A DNA stretch of 5,201 nt from contig CALARM010000779.1 in NCBI GenBank assembly GCA_937888925.1, positions 1 to 5,201 on the forward strand, read 5' to 3'. Within the stretch, counting starts at the first letter, position 1. Every line of letters begins with the position of its first letter. The DNA is from an uncultured Synergistia bacterium. Lineage in GTDB: Bacteria; Eremiobacterota; SpSt-956; JAKJGF01. The notes under the pieces are model-generated. The model ran no database searches. It had not been told where the DNA came from and worked only from the letters and a program-made list of their open reading frames with translations. Shown piece after piece: positions 1 to 5,201 of the stretch. The translations under genes were made by a program, and so were the position numbers.

Positions 1-838
1 CATTTATACCTGATTTTATCCGGTTCATGACCAGTTTAAAAAATTGTTCAAGTAACATCAAAGGAAGTCCCATGTTAAAAACTATGTCCAGAAGAGCCTT
101 ATTGTAATTGAAGTAATAATAAATTACAGAAAAAGCTTTAATAGTATTATCTATCTCCAATATATATACATCCAGTTTTTCTTTTTTATATTTTAAAATG
201 AGATTATCCATATAATGTTCTATGTAATTATATTCAGGGAAAGCGGGTATTAAACACTCTGATTGAACAGAGGACTTTCGCATAAATTCATTTAATCTGT
301 CTGTATCCTGAGAAGGGATCCAGTATCTGAATCCTTCATGTTCTTCACTGATTATTTTATTATTATCTCCTGTAAATATCATATAATATTTTGAACCTCT
401 ATTGAGGAAACCGGATCTACGGTAAAAATTAACAGCACGATTATCTTTTCTGACTTCAAGATGAAATTCCCTGATGCCCTGTGCGGAAAATTTTTTTATT
501 ATATCATGTAAAAAATCTTTTCCCAATCCTCTGTTACGAAATGAAGAAGAAATGACAAAATTTTTTATAAAAAGCTCCTCTGATTTTCCGGGTAAATGAG
601 ACACTTCCATAAAACCTGTAAGGGTACCATCAATTTCATAAACCAGGAAATTATCCCAGAAAGAAGATTCTCCCAGAATAGATTTCAAAAATTTACCTGT
701 AAGAAAATCTACTGATGAAAATCTGAGAGGATGTAAAAATCTATCCTCACAGGAGGTTTCTGATAGAATAAAATCCTTCCATATTTCCTCAAAAAGAGGG
801 ATATCTCTATAATATACAGGTCTTATAATGGATTTCAT
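1..838 (-). CDS. GNAT-family N-acetyltransferase with C-terminal extension, partial (C-terminus outside window)
   Basis: The reading frame starts at ATG 838-836 and stays open for 279 codons to the window edge, so the 3' end is missing. Residues 1 to about 155 form a GNAT acetyltransferase domain. [18 protein letters not shown] (about 93-110) is motif A, with the acetyl-CoA pyrophosphate-binding RNRGLG loop. [19 protein letters not shown] (about 126-144) is the motif B region, with the usual N-x-A-x-x-F-Y-x-x-x-G-F signature. Family members transfer an acetyl group from acetyl-CoA to an amine; the substrate cannot be told here. After about residue 165 the protein continues for more than 110 residues, which is longer than a single GNAT domain. 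The pattern around [20 protein letters not shown] (223-242) resembles GNAT central strands, but no second acetyl-CoA loop is seen, so a degenerate second GNAT domain is only a guess. The ATG overlaps the rpe stop as ATGA and lacks a clear Shine-Dalgarno site, suggesting translational coupling. RimI-type protein acetylation is possible but unsupported. Confidence 0.85.
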   Translation of the reverse strand, partial: MKSIIRPVYYRDIPLFEEIWKDFILSETSCEDRFLHPLRFSSVDFLTGKFLKSILGESSFWDNFLVYEIDGTLTGFMEVSHLPGKSEELFIKNFVISSSFRNRGLGKDFLHDIIKKFSAQGIREFHLEVRKDNRAVNFYRRSGFLNRGSKYYMIFTGDNNKIISEEHEGFRYWIPSQDTDRLNEFMRKSSVQSECLIPAFPEYNYIEHYMDNLILKYKKEKLDVYILEIDNTIKAFSVIYYYFNYNKALLDIVFNMGLPLMLLEQFFKLVMNRIKSGIN

Positions 839-1500
839 CTGATACTGTCGCGTATGGATTTTATTGCAGAAAAAACAGGCTTTTTGCCGAATACAGAAGA
901 ACCTGCTACCACTATGTTACATCCTGATTTTACGACTTCTTTTACATTCTCCGGCCCTATACCTCCATCAATTTCTATATCTATATTTAGACCTTCATCT
1001 TTAATACGGGAATATATCCATTCCACTTTTTTCAGTACAGACGGAATAAATTTCTGCCCTCCAAATCCGGGATTAACACTCATAACAAGAACCATATCCA
1101 GCTTATCCCAGATATAATCCAGGAAAAAGGGATCTGTAGCAGGGTTAAGTGATACGGAGGCTTTTACACCTGAATCTCTTATCATCTGTAATGTTCTATG
1201 GAGATGTGGACATGTTTCAACATGGACTGTAATAATATCAGCACCGGATTTAACAAAATCTTCTATATATTTTTCCGGCTGTTCTATCATCAGATGAACA
1301 TCAAATATAAGAGAAGAAAAACTTCTCAGGGATTTAATCAACGAAGGTCCAAAGGTTATATTCGGAACGAAGTGTCCATCCATTACATCAAAATGAATAT
1401 AATCGGCTCCTCCTTCTTCAACACTCTTTACTTCAGTACCGAGACACGAAAAATCTGCTGACAGTAAAGAAGGAGCAATTTTAATGTTTTTTTCGGTCAT
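835..1500 (-). CDS. rpe: Ribulose-phosphate 3-epimerase
   Basis: This cytosolic enzyme interconverts D-ribulose 5-phosphate and D-xylulose 5-phosphate in the pentose phosphate pathway. The 221-residue product is a typical length and covers the whole TIM-barrel fold. Numbered from the ATG at 1500, visible family motifs are [10 protein letters not shown] (about 8-17), [12 protein letters not shown] (36-47, metal ligand H36 and catalytic D38), DVHLMIEQP (67-75, H69), [12 protein letters not shown] (140-151, the phosphate-side flexible loop), EIDGGI (176-181, second catalytic Asp D178) and VAGSSVF (198-204, phosphate-binding end). All expected metal and acid-base residues are present, so the enzyme should be active. 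An in-frame ATG at 1515 would add five residues (MKGNF), but 1500 is preferred because AAAGGA lies six bases before it and the family N-terminus fits. The gene follows the PASTA protein across a 182-bp gap filled with heptamer repeats, and its stop overlaps the acetyltransferase start. Confidence 0.97.
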   Translation of the reverse strand: MTEKNIKIAPSLLSADFSCLGTEVKSVEEGGADYIHFDVMDGHFVPNITFGPSLIKSLRSFSSLIFDVHLMIEQPEKYIEDFVKSGADIITVHVETCPHLHRTLQMIRDSGVKASVSLNPATDPFFLDYIWDKLDMVLVMSVNPGFGGQKFIPSVLKKVEWIYSRIKDEGLNIDIEIDGGIGPENVKEVVKSGCNIVVAGSSVFGKKPVFSAIKSIRDSIR

Positions 1501-1506
1501 AAAGTT

Positions 1507-1512
1507 TCCTTT
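1507..1512 (-). promoter_or_regulatory. Shine-Dalgarno site of rpe
   Basis: On the minus strand AAAGGA ends six bases before the ATG at 1500-1498. It lies inside the five extra codons that the alternative ATG at 1515 would translate, and no purine-rich site precedes that upstream ATG. This decides the start of rpe in favour of 1500. The site lies just outside the heptamer array that fills the rest of the gap. Confidence 0.75.
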
Positions 1513-1527
1513 CATAAATATAAGATC

Positions 1528-1577
1528 GTGACGGGTAACGCGTAACGCGTGACGGGTGGTTGCGTAATGCGTTAAAT
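1528..1577 (+). repeat. GC-rich heptamer array, left arm of the rpe-upstream repeat element
   Basis: Seven-base units read on the plus strand are GTGACGG, GTAACGC, GTAACGC, GTGACGG (1528-1555 in perfect 7-bp phase), then a looser GTGGTTGC, GTAATGC and GTTAAAT. The array is preceded by ATC, as are the GTGACGC arrays at 5131 and 5180. It is much richer in CG dinucleotides than the flanking genes. It lies in the gap between the PASTA protein and rpe, about 27 bases upstream of the rpe ATG. No ORF or recognisable promoter is seen in it. Confidence 0.85.
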
Positions 1578-1579
1578 AA

Positions 1580-1615
1580 AGTTGAGAGTTGAGAGTTTTA
1601 AATCAATTCTCAACT
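1580..1615 (-). other. Potential stem-loop at the centre of the rpe-upstream repeat element
   Basis: TCTCAACT at 1608-1615 is the exact complement of AGTTGAGA, which is present twice on the plus strand (1580-1587 and 1587-1594). Either copy can form an 8-bp stem, with a 13- or 20-base loop. On the minus-strand transcript the outer stem is followed by TTTATTT, so a weak intrinsic terminator or attenuator between the PASTA gene and rpe is conceivable. The stem is AT-rich and the U tract is interrupted, so it may simply reflect the palindromic build of the repeat. Confidence 0.4.
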
Positions 1616-1685
1616 ATAAACCTTAAACTATAAACTCTATTCACTCTTCACTGGTCACTGGTCACTGGTCACTGGTCACTGTTCA
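1581..1685 (-). repeat. Fifteen phase-locked heptamers overlapping the PASTA protein stop codon
   Basis: The whole 105-bp stretch divides exactly into 15 units of 7 bp. On the plus strand these are GTTGAGA twice, GTTTTAA, ATCAATT, CTCAACT, ATAAACC, TTAAACT, ATAAACT, CTATTCA, CTCTTCA, CTGGTCA four times, and CTGTTCA. On the minus strand the right part reads as TGACCAG-type units carrying the GTGA core. The last unit, CTGTTCA, contains the complement of the TGA stop of the upstream PASTA gene (1685-1683), so repeat and gene share bases. Sequence changes gradually from AT-rich to GC-rich units while the period never slips. Together with 1528-1577 it fills the whole gap, and nothing else is visible there. 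Confidence 0.85.
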
Positions 1686-2663
1686 AAGATCTGCCTTTAC
1701 TTCAAGGGCACCATCAAAAAATATTTCAACATGTCCGTTACCGAGACTGCTCACGGTAATTTCTATTTTTTCTCCGCTTTTATGAAAGGCATGATAGACC
1801 TTACCCGTGCTGAAACGATCCGACACAACAACCTCAATTTCAACTTCTTTATCTGTGTCAGATTTAGGAACCATTATTGTGAGCAGGTCCTGTTGAAAAT
1901 ATATCTTATTTTCCGGATATTTATCTGCCGTAACTTCTACACTTATAAGAGAACCTGTTTTAAGTTTTTCCTTTGCGGTAGGCAGTTGTGTAAGTATCAT
2001 ACCCGGTTTAAATCTGGTATCTTCAAGCCATACAATCTTTCCGAGAGAAAAACCGGAATTTTCTATTGCAGTTCTTGCATCTGCCAGGGTAAGGCCTATT
2101 AAATCAGGTACGTCTACGGGAACTGCAGGACCTGAACTGAGAATTACCTGAACAGTTGTGTTCCTTGGAACCTGACTGAGAGCCGGAGGATTCTGTTCTA
2201 TTATCATGCCTTTCGGAATAGTCTCATGAGATTCTTCTTTTTCAACAAGATACTTCAGGGCCAGTTCATTTAGCTTTACTTCTCCGTCATGAGACGGTAA
2301 ACCTTTCAGATTTGGCACATTTACAAGTTCACATCCAAGGCTTACTATAACAAAAATCTTTCTTCCTACTTTCACTTTTCGTCCTGCTTCAGGTTTCTGA
2401 AAAATAATCATGTCTTTCGGAACAGTATCACTGTATTTCTGCTGTGTTTCTATCTCCAGACCTGCCTGTTTCAGCTTCTGCCTGGCTTCTATTATATCCA
2501 TATTTATAACAGAAGGAACAGAAATATCCGTAACCTTTCCGAATACATCATTATAAAAATTCCATCCTATGTATGTAATACTAACAATAGTTACTATAAC
2601 AACAAGAAGAGCAATGATAGATATAAAAAAATTCAAAAATATTTTTATGTTTCTTTTTTTCAA
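1683..2663 (-). CDS. Membrane-anchored PASTA-domain protein without kinase domain
   Basis: This is a kinase-less relative of the extracellular part of PrkC-type receptors. Numbered from TTG 2663-2661 (326 residues): basic start (KKRN), one membrane helix (about 11-34), then three PASTA domains outside the cell (about 46-109, 114-177 and 182-245). Each has the usual VP-[SND]-x-x-G-type start, a helix with an A/L pattern, a P-x-G-x-[IV] strand and a closing VxV(S/T) strand. The last 75 residues (about 253-326) contain VYHAFHKSGEKIEITV and VEIFFDGAL and resemble the Ig-like C-terminal domain of some PrkC kinases. PASTA domains bind peptidoglycan or beta-lactam-like ligands in known members, so envelope sensing or a scaffold role beside the kinase is inferred. 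The longest frame begins at GTG 2723, but its first 20 residues are encoded mainly by heptamer repeats. The TTG start is better because GGGGTGA lies eight bases upstream and it puts the membrane helix right at the N-terminus. Confidence 0.88.
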   Translation of the reverse strand: MKKRNIKIFLNFFISIIALLVVIVTIVSITYIGWNFYNDVFGKVTDISVPSVINMDIIEARQKLKQAGLEIETQQKYSDTVPKDMIIFQKPEAGRKVKVGRKIFVIVSLGCELVNVPNLKGLPSHDGEVKLNELALKYLVEKEESHETIPKGMIIEQNPPALSQVPRNTTVQVILSSGPAVPVDVPDLIGLTLADARTAIENSGFSLGKIVWLEDTRFKPGMILTQLPTAKEKLKTGSLISVEVTADKYPENKIYFQQDLLTIMVPKSDTDKEVEIEVVVSDRFSTGKVYHAFHKSGEKIEITVSSLGNGHVEIFFDGALEVKADL

Positions 2664-2671
2664 AATTCCAT

Positions 2672-2678
2672 TCACCCC
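2672..2678 (-). promoter_or_regulatory. Probable Shine-Dalgarno site of the PASTA protein (GGGGTGA)
   Basis: The minus strand reads GGGGTGA, matching the GGAGGTGA form of the anti-16S complement except for one missing base. It ends eight bases before TTG 2663-2661. The longer alternative start, GTG 2723, lies within a repeat unit (GTGAGTG) and shows no independent ribosome site. This supports a TTG start and a 326-residue protein, although TTG starts are rare enough that the point is not settled. Confidence 0.5.
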
Positions 2679-2683
2679 ATTAA

Positions 2684-2746
2684 GTGAGTGGTGAGTGGTG
2701 AGTGGAATAAATCTGTCACTCACTACTCACTATTCACTACTCACTA
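2684..2746. repeat. Nine-unit palindromic heptamer element between prkC and the PASTA gene
   Basis: Exactly 63 bp divide into nine 7-bp units on the plus strand: GTGAGTG three times (2684-2704), GAATAAA and TCTGTCA (2705-2718), then CTCACTA twice, TTCACTA and CTCACTA (2719-2746). The left units and the reverse complement of the right units are near-identical (GTGAGTG against TAGTGAG or GTGAGTA), so the element can fold into a long hairpin with the two middle units as loop. The differences at each seventh position give G-T pairs on the plus strand and A-C mismatches on the minus strand. It starts five bases after the kinase stop codon (2754-2752) and ends just before the ribosome site of the next gene. 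Confidence 0.9.
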
Positions 2747-2751
2747 TAAAA

Positions 2752-5121
2752 TTATTTACTGACTATAAGATTAATTTCCGTCCCTTTTTTAACAGACATT
2801 CCTCCTGCCGGTTGCTGTGAGAGAACAATCCCCGTCTGTTCTTCAGAAGGCTGAATTATAACTGAACCGGTAAGTAGTTCCTTTTTTTCAACAAGCAATT
2901 TTGCTTCATTAACATTCATACCTACCAGAGATGGCACAATGACCAGTGATTTATCCTGAGTTTTAGATACAACAAGTCCCACAGAACTGCCTGTAGGAAG
3001 AAGAGTTTTAGGAAGAGGTTCCTGCTGTAAAACTGTTCCGGGTACTACATCATTTGATAACATTTCACTTATATTTCCTGCTGATAAACCTTTAAGACGA
3101 AGGGCATTTTTTGCGTCCATCAAAAGCTTACCTCTTACATCAGGGACTTCTACTATTGTTACCTTTGATTTTACTCTTACCTGAATCTTTTTATCTTTAG
3201 TAATGGCTGTTCCTGCAGGAGGAGACTGAAAAGAAACAATCATATCATCATTTATATTTCCTTCATCAGATCTGGTTACAAGGGTAAGTCCAAGGGATTC
3301 TGCAGTATTTTTTGCTTCTTTCAGGGTTTTAGCAAGAAATTCAGGTACAACGATTTTATTATTTTTAACTGAATTTATTACAGTGCCGGCACTTAATACA
3401 ACTTTAACTGTATAATTGCCTTCAACCAGCGTATCTACCGGCGGATCCTGAGAAATAATCCTGCCTTTTTTTATTTTATTATCAGCTTCTTCCCTTAATA
3501 CAAGAAGTTTTAACCCCTGAAGTGCAAGTAATTCTTCTGCCGCTTTTTTCGATAAACCCCTCAGAGACGGTACAGAAATACCTTCTCTTGCTTTACTAAC
3601 AACAACCTTTACTACTGTTTTCCCATCTACTTCCGTACCTGCAGGTGGTTCCTGTGAAATAACATAGTTTGGTTTCAAACCTTCATGATATTCTTCACTT
3701 ACTACAGTCATGGTAAGTCCTTTTTGACTTACCTTTAGCTGAGCTTCTGAAAGGTTCATTTGAACCACATAAGGTATGACAACTTTTCTGGAACCTGAAC
3801 TTATAACTACAGAAACTACAGTTCCTTTTTTAACCGGTTTTCCTGCTTCAGGTTCCTGAGATATAACGGCACCACTTACAACATTATAGCTATATTCTGT
3901 TTTTATATTGCCAAATACAAGTCCCCATTGTTCAAGACAGGCTCTTGCCTGACTTTCTTTTCTGCCCTTTATATCAGGTACTGACACAAGAGTTTCTAGA
4001 GGAGTCGGTCTTTTTATAGCCCATATAATCCCGATTGTAATACCTGTGATAAAAACAATTATAAGGGAAAAGAGAATAAAATAATAGACAGGAATGGCTT
4101 TAGGTGTTTTTTTTCTTTTCTTCAAATCATCAAGAGTAAATATTATTTCCTCTTCGTCAGATATACCTGTACCACTCTGCAGATGTTTCTCATAGTCTTC
4201 CGAAAAAAAGGTAATATCTCCTCTATCACCTTCAGGAGAAACAGCCTCACTGTACTGGTCGCTAATTATATCTTCACCTTCGAGTTCCAGTCCATCTATA
4301 GATGTGACGCATGACTGAAGATCTGCCAGAAAATCCTGAGCAGATGCATATCTATTTTCAGGCTTTTTTTCCATAGATTTCAGTATTATCTTCTCTAAAT
4401 CACCCGGTATGGAAGGATTTATACTTCTGGGAGATTTCGGACTCTCTTTAATATGCTTATTGACAAGGTCCATAAGGCTATTTCCGTCAAAAGGCAATCT
4501 TCCTGCAGACATATGATAAAGGAGTACGCCAAGGGAATATATATCGGAATGTTCTGTGGCAGTTTTACCTGATGCCTGTTCAGGAGAAAAGTAATAAGCA
4601 GAACCCATAATCACACCGCTCTGAGTGATATCACGTAAATCAACAGCTCTTGCGATACCGAAATCCACTACTTTTATCTGATTCTCTTCCGTCAACATAA
4701 TATTCTGAGGTTTTATATCTCTGTGTATTACTCTTTTCTGATGGGAATAATCCAGAGCACGACAGATCTGGATGCCATATTTTATGACTTCTCCTGTAGA
4801 AAGTTCTCTTTTTCTTTCCATAACATTCTCAAGAGTACCGTTTGACATATATTCCATAACAATAAAATAAAGGTCCTCTTCCCGGCCTATATCATAAATA
4901 CTTACAATATTCGTATGAGATAAGCCTGCTGCAGCTCTGGCTTCTCTATAAAAACGTTCCAGCACACCTTTGTCTCTTGTAAAACTATCTTTCAAAACCT
5001 TTATTGCCACAGTTCTTACAAGAAGAAGATCTGTCCCTTTATATACAACTGCCATACCGCCTGATGCGATTTTTTCCGTAATCTTATATCTCTCTTTAAG
5101 AATCTTATCGATTAAATTCAT
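2752..5121 (-). CDS. prkC: PASTA-domain eukaryotic-type Ser/Thr protein kinase with six PASTA domains
   Basis: This single-pass membrane receptor kinase is of the PrkC/PknB/Stk1 type; such kinases phosphorylate proteins of cell-wall synthesis, division and translation. Numbered from ATG 5121 (789 residues), the cytoplasmic kinase domain spans about 10-270: glycine loop IASGGMAVVYKG (18-29), ATP-binding K41 in AIK, helix-C E60, catalytic loop HRDIKPQN (133-140, D135), DFG (153-155), activation loop with T166 and S168, and SPE (179-181). All catalytic residues are present. An acidic juxtamembrane stretch ends in KKRKK (334-338) before a membrane helix (about 345-368). Six extracellular PASTA domains follow: about 380-443, 447-510, 515-578, 589-651, 656-720 and 726-788. 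Bacillus PrkC has three and mycobacterial PknB four. A TTG at 5127 could add two residues. The frame is open upstream only to a stop at 5166-5164, with no other start codon, so the N-terminus is secure. No Shine-Dalgarno site precedes it. A PP2C phosphatase partner, usual upstream, would lie outside the window. Confidence 0.96.
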   Translation of the reverse strand: MNLIDKILKERYKITEKIASGGMAVVYKGTDLLLVRTVAIKVLKDSFTRDKGVLERFYREARAAAGLSHTNIVSIYDIGREEDLYFIVMEYMSNGTLENVMERKRELSTGEVIKYGIQICRALDYSHQKRVIHRDIKPQNIMLTEENQIKVVDFGIARAVDLRDITQSGVIMGSAYYFSPEQASGKTATEHSDIYSLGVLLYHMSAGRLPFDGNSLMDLVNKHIKESPKSPRSINPSIPGDLEKIILKSMEKKPENRYASAQDFLADLQSCVTSIDGLELEGEDIISDQYSEAVSPEGDRGDITFFSEDYEKHLQSGTGISDEEEIIFTLDDLKKRKKTPKAIPVYYFILFSLIIVFITGITIGIIWAIKRPTPLETLVSVPDIKGRKESQARACLEQWGLVFGNIKTEYSYNVVSGAVISQEPEAGKPVKKGTVVSVVISSGSRKVVIPYVVQMNLSEAQLKVSQKGLTMTVVSEEYHEGLKPNYVISQEPPAGTEVDGKTVVKVVVSKAREGISVPSLRGLSKKAAEELLALQGLKLLVLREEADNKIKKGRIISQDPPVDTLVEGNYTVKVVLSAGTVINSVKNNKIVVPEFLAKTLKEAKNTAESLGLTLVTRSDEGNINDDMIVSFQSPPAGTAITKDKKIQVRVKSKVTIVEVPDVRGKLLMDAKNALRLKGLSAGNISEMLSNDVVPGTVLQQEPLPKTLLPTGSSVGLVVSKTQDKSLVIVPSLVGMNVNEAKLLVEKKELLTGSVIIQPSEEQTGIVLSQQPAGGMSVKKGTEINLIVSK

Positions 5122-5125
5122 TTTC

Positions 5126-5201
5126 AAATCGTGACGCGTGACGCGTGACGCGTGACGCGGGGATTATCCTTTTTAAATCGTGACGCGTGACGCGTGACGC
5201 G
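5126..5201 (+). repeat. GTGACGC heptamer arrays in a 49-bp direct repeat upstream of the kinase gene (continues past the edge)
   Basis: GTGACGC occurs four times in tandem at 5131-5158 and three times at 5180-5200, with the window ending one base into a further unit. The 21-bp spacer between them is three heptamers long, so both arrays are in the same phase. Each is preceded by AAATC, and the blocks 5126-5152 and 5175-5201 are 27-bp identical direct repeats 49 bp (7 x 7) apart. The spacer contains, on the minus strand, an AAAAAGGATAA ribosome-site-like motif that is too far (about 44 bases) from the kinase ATG to serve it. The array ends nine bases before that ATG. Confidence 0.92.

Noticed and set aside
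854..1117. Plus-strand open frame of 87 codons inside rpe
   Set aside because: It is antisense to a fully conserved rpe, has no ribosome site and no family resemblance, so it is a shadow frame.
1198..1461. Second plus-strand open frame of 87 codons inside rpe
   Set aside because: It lies opposite the conserved catalytic core of rpe and its translation looks like random low-GC sequence.
1610..1640. Sigma-70 promoter in the TTTATAGTTTAAGGTTTATAG region upstream of rpe (minus strand)
   Set aside because: TATAGT-like boxes arise from the repeat units themselves and no convincing -35 box at proper spacing is seen.
1516..1682. Small gene or non-coding RNA between the PASTA gene and rpe
   Set aside because: The gap is wholly explained by heptamer units, with no open frame of note and no riboswitch-like conserved core recognised.
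1731..2102. Plus-strand open frame of 123 codons inside the PASTA protein gene
   Set aside because: It is antisense to clear PASTA domains, rich in Phe, Cys and Tyr as expected of a reverse frame, and has no recognisable motif.
2684..2746. Intrinsic terminator after the kinase gene
   Set aside because: The hairpin is long, but on the minus strand it is followed by TTAATGGGGTGA rather than a U tract, so rho-independent termination is not supported.
5126..5201. CRISPR array
   Set aside because: The repeated unit is 7 bp in direct tandem with no unique 25-40 bp spacers, and the only spacer is low-complexity leader sequence of 21 bp.

Overview
The window holds four genes, all on the minus strand. 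It looks like part of one operon from a low-GC bacterium (GC in the upper thirties by eye, with AGA and ATA codons common). In transcription order: a membrane PASTA-type Ser/Thr protein kinase (about 5121 to 2752), a second membrane-anchored PASTA protein without a kinase domain (about 2663 to 1683), ribulose-phosphate 3-epimerase Rpe (1500 to 835), and a GNAT-family acetyltransferase that runs off the left edge (838 to 1). The last two genes overlap by the tetranucleotide ATGA. No RNA gene, IS element or CRISPR array is visible.

The gene order has two familiar echoes. In Firmicutes, prkC is commonly followed by rsgA and rpe. In several other anaerobic lineages a lone PASTA protein sits directly before rpe. 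Here both are seen together, with a PASTA protein where rsgA would be. Phylum cannot be fixed from this window. A Firmicute-like or deep anaerobic candidate lineage is possible, but that is only inference. The kinase and the PASTA protein probably act at the cell envelope, sensing peptidoglycan or its precursors. Rpe is a housekeeping enzyme of the pentose phosphate pathway.

The most unusual content lies between the genes. All three non-overlapping gene boundaries (1528-1685, 2684-2746 and 5131-5201) are filled by tandem 7-bp units. Although the units differ in sequence, nearly all are variants of a GTGA-NNN core (GTGACGC, GTGACGG, GTGACCA, GTGAGTG, GTGAGTA and similar). They keep exact 7-bp phase across apparent spacers. 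In the two complete cases they are arranged as GTGA units on the left and reverse-complement TCAC units on the right, giving large imperfect palindromes. The units touch the genes directly: one supplies the stop codon of the PASTA protein, another supplies a probably spurious GTG start upstream of it, and one array lies nine bases from the kinase ATG, which has no Shine-Dalgarno site of its own. This dispersed heptamer family is the best candidate here for something undescribed.
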